Positions 1 to 5,540 of a DNA stretch of 13,189 nucleotides are shown piece by piece. The position numbers were made by a program, and so were the translations under genes. Each line of letters opens with the position of its first letter. Position 1 is the first letter of the stretch. The notes under the pieces were generated by a model. That model saw only the letters and a program-made list of their open reading frames with translations, searched no databases and was not told where the DNA came from. This DNA comes from Chrysochromulina tobinii (lineage: Eukaryota; Haptophyta; Prymnesiales; Chrysochromulinaceae), in the NCBI GenBank assembly GCA_001275005.1, contig JWZX01001472.1, positions 1 to 13,189 on the forward strand, given 5' to 3'.

Positions 1-1007
1 TTCTCGGCGCTAAGCACCGCGAGCTCGAGCCCCGCTCCCGTCGCGGCCTTCAGCTCGCGCACGACCACATCGAACGACGGCTTCACGCGCGCCGCGTCGG
101 CAAAGAGCACGGCCGCGACGCCCGCCTCGTCGCGCTGCTCGGCGACGGCGGGCTTCTCGATCGCGGCGTCGTGCGCCACAACCGCCGCTTTGTACTTGGC
201 CATGCCGTCCGCGTCGCCGCTCTTGATCACATTGTACACATTATCGTACACCCGCTGGAAGTCCTTGTTGCCCGCGGTGATCGCCTTCTCGCATGCCTCG
301 ACCATCGCCTTCGCCGCCTCGTCGCTCACGCCCTCGGTGCGCTTTTGAATCTCGGTGGCCATCACCTGATCCACCACGACGAGCTGCGCACCCAGCGCGT
401 CGACGGCATCCTCGGAATCTGGGGCGCGCGCCACGTTCAGCTCGAGGTCGTGCAGCAGGGCGCACGCTGCCTTGATGGTTGGGGCCTCGGCCAGGGGCTT
501 AAAGGTACGGAGCGCCTCGGGCAGCTTGGCCGCGTGATCGACGCCGTGGGCGGCGTCGTGCTCGGCGCCTTCGGTGGCCGCCGCCGGCTTGATGGGGCCC
601 AGCGCCGTGGCCGCCTTCTCTCGAAGCGGCCGGAGCGCTTCGGGCACCTCGGACTGGGCCTCGAGCTCCGACTTCATCCCAATGCACCAGTCGCCGTTGG
701 GCATGGAACGAAGCATGATATTCGGCTTCGTCGCGTGCATGTACACGGGCTTTCCGTTGATGATGGCCGTCGTCGGTGAGAAAAGGCCGAGCGAGGCAGC
801 AGCATCGGGGTGCGCGTTGGCTGGTTGCGGCGTAATCTCGCCCTGCTTGGCCCCCTGCTCGAGCAGCCAGCGCCCCAGATAGGTGAGCAGCCCTTCCGGC
901 CGCGCGTCGGCCAGCGCATTGATGGCGCCGCTGAGAGCCGACTCGAGCCTATCGCGGTGCTGGTCGACGAACGCGTTCCGCGCCTGCACGTCGCGTGCGG
1001 CGCGCAT
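1..1007 (-). CDS. DPY-30-motif protein, 3'-truncated by window edge
   Basis: An open frame of about 335 codons runs on the minus strand from ATG at 1007 to the window edge without a stop. Near the N-terminus (from about residue 20) the segment SALSGAINALADARPEG, then LLTYLGRWLLEQ, matches the DPY-30/RIIa-like dimerisation helix pair (Ala-rich helix, RPxGxLxYL). A short conserved-looking box follows (GKPVYMHATKP...GDWCIGMKSELEA), then a long Ala/Glu/Lys-rich helical region including VDQVMATEIQKRTEG and CEKAITAGNKDFQRVYDNV. DPY-30 motifs usually dock a protein onto a partner helix; the partner here is unknown. The frame is closed by TAG at about 1060 upstream, so either ATG 1007 is the start or the exon begins at an acceptor (GTGCAG, exon from 983) and continues the upstream PDZ gene. 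The window cuts the C-terminus. The coding assignment is fairly sure; the start and the function of the remainder are not. Confidence 0.7.
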   Translation of the reverse strand, partial: MRAARDVQARNAFVDQHRDRLESALSGAINALADARPEGLLTYLGRWLLEQGAKQGEITPQPANAHPDAAASLGLFSPTTAIINGKPVYMHATKPNIMLRSMPNGDWCIGMKSELEAQSEVPEALRPLREKAATALGPIKPAAATEGAEHDAAHGVDHAAKLPEALRTFKPLAEAPTIKAACALLHDLELNVARAPDSEDAVDALGAQLVVVDQVMATEIQKRTEGVSDEAAKAMVEACEKAITAGNKDFQRVYDNVYNVIKSGDADGMAKYKAAVVAHDAAIEKPAVAEQRDEAGVAAVLFADAARVKPSFDVVVRELKAATGAGLELAVLSAE

Positions 1008-1023
1008 CCGTCGACCGGAACAC

Positions 1024-1133
1024 CGGATCAGGCACCGCCTGTTGCACGACCTTTTCTACTGTGAGTTGAGGCCCGCTCGGGAACCGAGAAGTGAAATCGA
1101 CGTTGGCAAGTCTTGCGCCTTGGTCTCCCTTCT
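1024..1133 (-). CDS. candidate small exon linking PDZ gene to DPY-30 exon
   Basis: Minus-strand bases 1133 to 1024 can be read as an exon: acceptor GTTATAG at 1140-1134, then the peptide EKGDQGARLANVDFTSRF followed by SGPQLTVEKVVQQAVPDP, then a possible donor CCG|GTGTTCC at 1023. With acceptor GTGCAG at 984 this gives a 40-nt intron (1023 to 984) and a phase-0 join to ARNAFVDQHRDRLESAL in the DPY-30 frame. The upstream side is phase 1 and agrees with a donor at 2203 after the PDZ domain. The phases fit, but a 40-nt intron is very short and each site is only a two-base match with modest context. The peptide could equally be noise. Confidence 0.3.
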
Positions 1134-2203
1134 CTATAACACATACCCACGGTGTGAAGTGACTAGCCTCGACTCGAGGACTGAAAGAACCACTGAAGCG
1201 CGTGCTCAGCAGCCCGGCGCTCAGCACCTCGTGATTTGAATTGCAGACCCGAGGTGGCGTTCAAACCGGTGCAGCTCAGAGCGGGCGCTCGTCGTCCGAG
1301 AGGGGGCACCCCGTGAAGCGCCCACCCCGGCGCCCTCACGAGCGCCCAGCACGGCGCTCGGGGCACCCCTTGACGCGCTCGGCGGCAAGGCCGAGCTGCC
1401 GAAGCTCAGATTGAGCTCAGACGAGATTGCATCTGAATCAAGCTCGGAGCTCTCACTCGCGGTCGATGGCGAGGTGCCATTCGTCCCATATATGGAAGGT
1501 CGGGCCAGCGGAGATGGCGAGGTGAATGGCGAGGTGAATGGCGAGGTGGTGCCGTGCGAGCAGCTGCGGGTCTTCACAGCGTCTTCACAGCCGGTCTTCA
1601 CAGCGTCTTCACAGCGGGTCTTCGTGAGGGCAGCTGCCCGTGGAGGTGAGTGGGCACCTCGCGAGATCGAGATCGAGATCGAGTGGTCACCTCGCGAGGC
1701 GGCGTTGCCGTGGGCACCTCGCGAGGCGGCGTTGTCGTGGGCACCTCGCCAGGCGGCGTTGTCGTGGGCACCTCGCGAGGCGGCGGGAGCGGCTGCGGGC
1801 TGCGGTCGGGCGGGCGAAGCGGCCACAATCTCGGCTCGATCTCGATCTCGGGCGGGCGAGGTTTCCGCCTTTGCCTCGACTCGGCGCTCGACTCGGCGCC
1901 TCGCTCGAGCCGAAACCGAGCTCCATAGCCGAGTTCGAGATCGCGCCGAGATCGAGCTCCTTAGCCAATGGGCGCTGTCGTGGGCGCTGTTCAGCGACGG
2001 CGGCGAGAGTGGTTGTGGCGAATGGGGGTGTGGCGAGAGTGGTTGTGGCGAAGGGGGGGACGGCGCCGCCGCCACGGGCTCGGCGGCGTTGTCGGGAGAG
2101 GGTAGGGCGCCGTTGTGAGCACATGCATGCTCGGCATGAAGCGCACCCCGTGATGCGCTCACCACGGCGCCCTCATGCGCGCCCAGCACGGCGCTCGGCG
2201 CAC
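1134..2203 (-). other. repeat-rich stretch, probably one long intron
   Basis: No convincing protein domain is seen here in any frame, although several frames stay open because the DNA is very GC-rich. Minus-strand reading from the PDZ exon continues in low-complexity peptide (RGAHDNAAS, VKTGCEDAVKT, FTSPFTSP), as expected for translated minisatellite. Contents: 27-bp units with core CACCTCGCGAGGCGGCGTTG between about 1640 and 1785; an 18- and 15-bp repeat of GTCTTCACAGC at 1569-1622; GGTGAATGGCGA units at 1517-1546; a (GATCGA)n run at 1670-1683; GAGAGTGGTTGTGGCGAA units at 2005-2055; and two diverged copies of a roughly 60-bp block at 1305-1365 and 2140-2205. Donor GAGG|GTGCGCC at 2203 and acceptor TATAG at 1134 would make it a 1,070-nt phase-1 intron. 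Confidence 0.45.
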
Positions 2204-5200
2204 CCTCTCGACGAGCCTCGGGCCGTTGGCGGCGTGCGAGCCAGCCTCGCGCCGTCCTGGGCACCCGCACTTCGAGCACCAGCTGCCCGCGGCCCGCCAG
2301 CGAGATAGCCGCGGCAGCGGCGTGCGCGTCCAGCACCACGGCCCCGTCGACGCTGACGAGGGTCATGCCGGCGACGAGGGGCGGCACGCTGCGTGCGGCC
2401 GGCGTGTCGGGCTTGACGCGGGCGATGGTGACATGGTCCGCCGCATGCAAGTCGAGCCCGATTGGGCCGGGACCCTCCTTCCAAATTAGGCAGCTGATCG
2501 CGATGGAGCCGACGAGGCCTCTGGCTGTATCGACGCCTGTGAGGCCTTCCACTAGGCCTTTGTGTCCTCTCACGCGAGCTGCGCCTGTGTTGCTGCTCTG
2601 CGTCAGCTCACTTCGTACCTGATGAGAGAGGCCACAGAGAGGCCATCAGAGAGGCCATCAGAGAGGCCATCAGAGAGGCAATCAGAGAGGTCATCAGAGA
2701 GGCCATCAGAGGTCATCAGAGGTCATTGGCATACCATAGCAAGCAGCCCCAGCCCAACGTCCGACATCAGAGGTCATCAGTGGCAATCAGAGGCCATCAG
2801 AGGTCATTAGCATACCAGAGCGAGCAGCCCCAGCCCAACGTCCGACGGCGCGCGTGGCTTCCGCCGCGAGCGCTTCCACGCGAGGGCGAGCACCTGTGGG
2901 GCAGGCGAGGCGCCGTGGTGAGCGCTTGCATGCAGGGTGAGGACGCTTCCACGCGAGGGCGAGCACCTGTGGGGCAGGCGAGGCGCCGTGGTGAGCGCTT
3001 GCATGCAGGGTGAGGACGCTTCCACGCGAGGGCGAGCACCTGTGGGGCAGGCGAGGCGCCGTGGTGAGCGCTTGCATGCAGGGTGAGGACGCTTCCACGC
3101 GAGGGCGCGCACCGTGCTCAGGCGCGGCGGGTAGAGGTCATCAGAGGTCATCAGAGGCCATCAGAGATCATTAGAGGTCATCAGAGATAATTAGGGCGCG
3201 CACCGTGCTCAGGCGCGGCGGGTAGAGGTCAGGACGGGCGGCGATCAGAGCGTCCTCCGCCTTCGACTGGATGCACCCGCCAGCGACAGCGCATGCAATC
3301 GAGAGTACCTGGGGAGGGGAGGCAATCAGATCGCAATCAGATGGCAATCAGATGGCAATCAGATGGCGCATGCAATTGAGAGTTCCTTGGGAGGGGAGCA
3401 CTGATGGTGTGATTGCGCCTGATGAAGGAGGCAATCATATCGCGCGCATGCATCCGAGCGCGCCTGATGAAGGAGGCAATCATCTCGTGCGCATGCATCC
3501 GAGCGCGAGCGCAGAGAATCCGAGCGCGAATGCAGAGAATCCGAGCGCGCACGAATGGAATATTGATGGCGAATGCGCCAGGCCATGTTTGCATCTCGAT
3601 GTACGAGGGGAAGTCGACCTGCCATCAGCAGGGCGCCGTAGTGAGCACTTGCATGCGAGGGGGAGATCGCATCTCGATTCACGAGGGGAAGTCGACCTGC
3701 CATCAGAGGTCATCAGTGGTCATCAGTGGTCATCAGTGGTCATCCGCGGTCATCAGTTGTCATCCGCGGTCATCAGTGGGAAAGTCGACCTGCATGGCGA
3801 GCGACGCGAAGTGTCCGATGTACGCGCCATTCAAGAGTATGGCAATCCGCCGTTGCGTGCGCAGCGGCATGCAGAAGAAGAGATCCACCGTCGGCCTGCC
3901 GTAAAAGTCGCGTGCGACGTCCACGTCGCGATGGGAGCAAGTCGAGTGGACCTGATGAGGGACGCAATCATAGGTCATCAGAGGTCATCAGAGGTCATCA
4001 GAGGTCATCAGAGGTCATCAGAGGTCAATCGAGGTCGTCAGAGGTCATCAGCGGTCATCAGCGGTCATCAGCGGTCATCCGAGGTCATCCGAGGTCATCC
4101 GAGGTAATCAGAGGTAATCAGTGTACCAGGATGGAGATACGCCACGGGATCGGCAGGAAGTTGACGTAGCTGAAGAGGACCGCGAACCCCATGACGGAGC
4201 GACGAAACCACCGTTGGTTCTGGCTGCAGCTCACCATCGGAGCCGTTCGACTCCATCCCCACGCCGAGCCGGGAGGCACCGGCACGTCGACAGGGCTGAG
4301 CGTCTGGTTGTACCTGGACATGAGCTCGTGGAAGATCTCAGAGGCAATCAGAGGCAATCGAAATAAATCTGAGGCAATCAGACATGAGCTCGTGGAAGAT
4401 CTCAGAGGCAATCCGAGGCAATCCGAGGCAATCCGCGGCAATCAGCGGTACCTCGCCGCGAGCTCGAGGCAGTCCGAGGCAATCAGCGGCAATCAGCGGC
4501 AATCAGCGGTACCTCGCCGCGAGCTCGAGGCAGTCAGCGGCAATCAGCGGTACCTCGCCGCGAGCTCGAGGCAGTCCGAGGCAATCAGCGGCAATCAGCG
4601 GCAATCAGCGGTACCTCGCCGCGAGCTCGAGGCAGTCCGCGTCCATGGCTGTCCAGCCGTTGTCGACGCCGGCGAAGAGGCCGAGGCACACCCACGCGAT
4701 GAGCAGCCCGAAGGCGACGATGAGGAACGCCGTCACCAGCGCAATGATGAGGAACGCACGCTGAACGCAAGGATGCGAGAATAAAGCGAGCGCCCAGTCG
4801 CGCGCGCGCTCGTAGCACGTGGCATCTGCGGGCTGCCCGCTGTTCGGAAACTGTGACTGCGCCGGCGTGGGCATGCCCACCTTGATGTACGTCAGCGCGC
4901 GCTCCATCGCCTCGCCGGTCTGCACCATCTCGTCGGAAAACCTAACGCGGCGCTTGACCGTCTCGAACGCCTCGTCGAGTCGCGACAGCTGCAGGCTCGC
5001 GCGCGGGTGTCGCGCGCCCTTCGAGCGTACCGTGACGTTGTCCATGATCGGCAGCGGCTCCATCGGCGGAGGCAGCGGCGGAGGCGGAGGTGGAGGTGGT
5101 GGGGGAGGTGGGGTCGGCTGTGACTTCGCACGGCCGTCCGGAGCGTCCAGCGGCGGTGGCGGAATCGCTGGTGGAGGCGGCACGACCAGCGGCGGTGGCG

Positions 5201-5264
5201 ATGTCCCTGGTGGCGACGTCCCTGGTGGCGGCGGCACGAACCTGATGCCGGACGGCGGCGGCAT
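2204..5264 (-). CDS. four-TM membrane protein with Pro-rich N-terminus and PDZ-like domain, seven exons
   Basis: I do not recognise a named family. Proposed minus-strand exons, all phase-consistent and GT-AG: 5264-4615, 4313-4127, 3951-3790, 3618-3553, 3308-3204, 2893-2816 and 2618-2204. Residues 1-70 are Pro-rich (several P4-P12 runs). Residues 90-128 are helical. TM1 is about 169-198 (AFLIIALVTAFLIVAFGLLI). Exon 2 carries a likely N-glycosylation site (YNQT) and TM2 ending in NFLPIPWRISIL. Exon 3 has SHRDVDVARDFYGRPTVDLF then TM3 (RRIAILLNGAYIGHFASLA). Exons 4-5 give QTWPGAFAINIPF joined to VLSIACAVAGGCIQS (TM4). The last exon has a PDZ-like domain at about 459-535: carboxylate-loop-like GPIGLDL, then VTIARVKPDTPAA, LVAGMTLVSVDG and QLVLEVRV. 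Start is uncertain: the frame has no stop back to the TAG at 5541, but 5264 is the first in-frame ATG. Continuity of hydrophobic segments across five joins supports the model. The 3' end may continue into the DPY-30 exon. Confidence 0.65.
2619..2815 (-). repeat. intron 6 of the membrane/PDZ gene: 10-bp minisatellite plus copied exon end
   Basis: On the minus strand the intron runs from donor CTCTG|GTATGC at 2815 to acceptor CTCATCAG at 2619, just before the GTACGAAGTGAG exon. It holds repeats read on the plus strand as CATCAGAGAGGC and CATCAGAGGT (2629-2725 and 2765-2812). Between the arrays, at 2728-2768, sits a second copy of the preceding exon end (plus-strand core AGCAGCCCCAGCCCAACGTC), matching the real one at about 2809-2847 with few differences. 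That copy also keeps a GTATGCC donor. Confidence 0.7.
2894..3203 (-). repeat. intron 5: three tandem 73-bp GT...AG units
   Basis: Three head-to-tail 73-bp units start at 2891, 2964 and 3037 on the plus strand. On the minus strand each begins GTGCTCGCCCTCGCGTGGAA (GT at 3039, 2966 and 2893) and, after a GCATGC-containing core, ends in CTGCCCCACAG. Every unit therefore offers a donor-like start and an acceptor-like end; the exon proper is the last copy, from 2893. Upstream, the block holding the preceding exon end (GCGCACCGTGCTCAGGCGCG on plus) appears twice, at 3105-3140 and 3196-3231, with a short CATCAGAGGT array between (3136-3190). Confidence 0.8.
3309..3552 (-). repeat. intron 4: mixed short repeats
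   Basis: Minus-strand intron from CCATTC|GTGCGCG at 3552 to CCCCTCCCCAG at 3309. It contains plus-strand units CGAGCGCGAATGCAGAGAAT (about 3500-3555), two near-identical copies of GCGCCTGATGAAGGAGGCAA followed by TCAT (3416-3439 and 3459-3482), and four GGCAATCAGAT units (3322-3366). The GATGAAGGAGGCAATCAT blocks are acceptor-like ends on the minus strand (CTTCATCAG). Two similar blocks (TGCATGCGATTG-type) flank the repeats at 3290 and 3366. No coding content is seen. Confidence 0.65.
3619..3789 (-). repeat. intron 3: 10-bp array and a decayed copy of the next exon start
   Basis: Minus-strand intron from ATGCAG|GTCGAC at 3789 to GATGGCAG at 3619. Plus strand 3703-3778 is a TCATCAGTGG/TCATCCGCGG array. 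On the minus side of it lies a second copy of the acceptor plus exon start (GGCAGGTCGACTTCCCCTCG, about 3676-3698). In that copy the frame reads VDFPS followed by TGA, whereas the real exon from 3618 reads VDFPSYIEMQTWPG. A GCATGC-core element (3632-3655) separates the two copies. Confidence 0.7.
3952..4126 (-). repeat. intron 2: 10-bp GGTCATCAGA array
   Basis: Minus-strand intron from ATCCTG|GTACAC at 4126 to CCCTCATCAG at 3952. Plus strand 3970-4118 is almost entirely 10-bp units GGTCATCAGA with variants GGTCATCAGC, GGTCATCCGA and GGTAATCAGA, about fourteen in all. The exon-proximal end is GATTGCGTCCCTCATCAG on the minus strand, the same terminal block used by other introns here. Confidence 0.75.
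4314..4614 (-). repeat. intron 1: GGCAATCAGC array with four copies of the upstream exon end
   Basis: Minus-strand intron from GGCGAG|GTACCGC at 4614 to CATGTCCAG at 4314. It consists of plus-strand units GGCAATCAGC and GGCAATCCGA interrupted by repeats of the block GGTACCTCGCCGCGAGCTCG with AGGCAGTC after it (about 4446, 4509, 4549 and 4610, the last being the genuine exon end). Near the acceptor, a 22-bp block GACATGAGCTCGTGGAAGAT plus CT occurs twice (4318-4339 and 4381-4402). Each GAGGTACCGC copy is a potential donor. Confidence 0.75.
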
Positions 5265-5540
5265 CGTCGTCGGCGGCGGCGCGGCCTCACGCTGGTGGCC
5301 GGTGCGTGTGGCGGGTAAGAAAAACTTGAACAAGTTTGAGAGTTGTGTGCTCAACACGACGCCACTTCGCCCCTCGGATGTCCATGCGGAGCCGCCCCTT
5401 GCATGTGAGTGCTCAACACGGCGCCATACGTTTGCCCATCGGATGTCCGAACTCGTCAGTCGTGTCACACGCGGGCACGTTCGACTCTCATGGCATTGAT
5501 CGATCCTTTTTTGGATCGATCCTTTGGGGCCGATTCCGCT
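5265..5540. other. putative intergenic spacer with inverted repeat and reversed GCATGC elements
   Basis: This lies between the TAG of the phosphatase-ankyrin gene (5541) and the first in-frame ATG of the membrane gene. The membrane-gene frame happens to stay open through it, so part may be 5' exon. It holds two copies of an element with plus-strand cores GAGTGCTCAACACGGCGCC (5407-5425) and GTGTGCTCAACACGACGCC (5344-5362), each followed by a CGGATGTCC block, and a GATCGATCC hairpin. A pyrimidine-rich run with CCACCAG (minus, about 5297-5325) could be an acceptor opening the membrane-gene exon. No promoter element can be named. Confidence 0.4.
5498..5521. repeat. 9-bp inverted repeat with 6-T loop
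   Basis: GATCGATCC at 5498-5506 and GGATCGATC at 5513-5521 are perfect inverted arms around TTTTTT. It lies 20-43 bases past the TAG of the minus-strand gene, so in that transcript it would form a hairpin with an A6 loop in the 3' UTR. The right arm is followed by CTTT, so GATCGATCCTTT is also repeated directly. Confidence 0.6.

Noticed and set aside
1411-2308. Long plus-strand open frames (235 and 222 codons)
   Set aside because: They are translations of GC-rich minisatellites opposite the PDZ-gene region, with low-complexity peptide and no domain.
1221-2573. The full 450-codon minus frame as one exon
   Set aside because: Only its first part (2573-2240, extended to 2618) resembles a protein domain. 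The rest is translated repeat and the first codon is GTG inside an exon, not a start.
3970-4120. CRISPR-like direct repeats
   Set aside because: Units are 10 bp with no spacers and lie in introns of a eukaryotic gene. These are minisatellites.
4819-5499. Plus-strand 226-codon frame with a long Gly run
   Set aside because: It is antisense to the Pro-rich exon: poly-Gly is the complement of poly-Pro codons. The minus frame has a convincing membrane segment.
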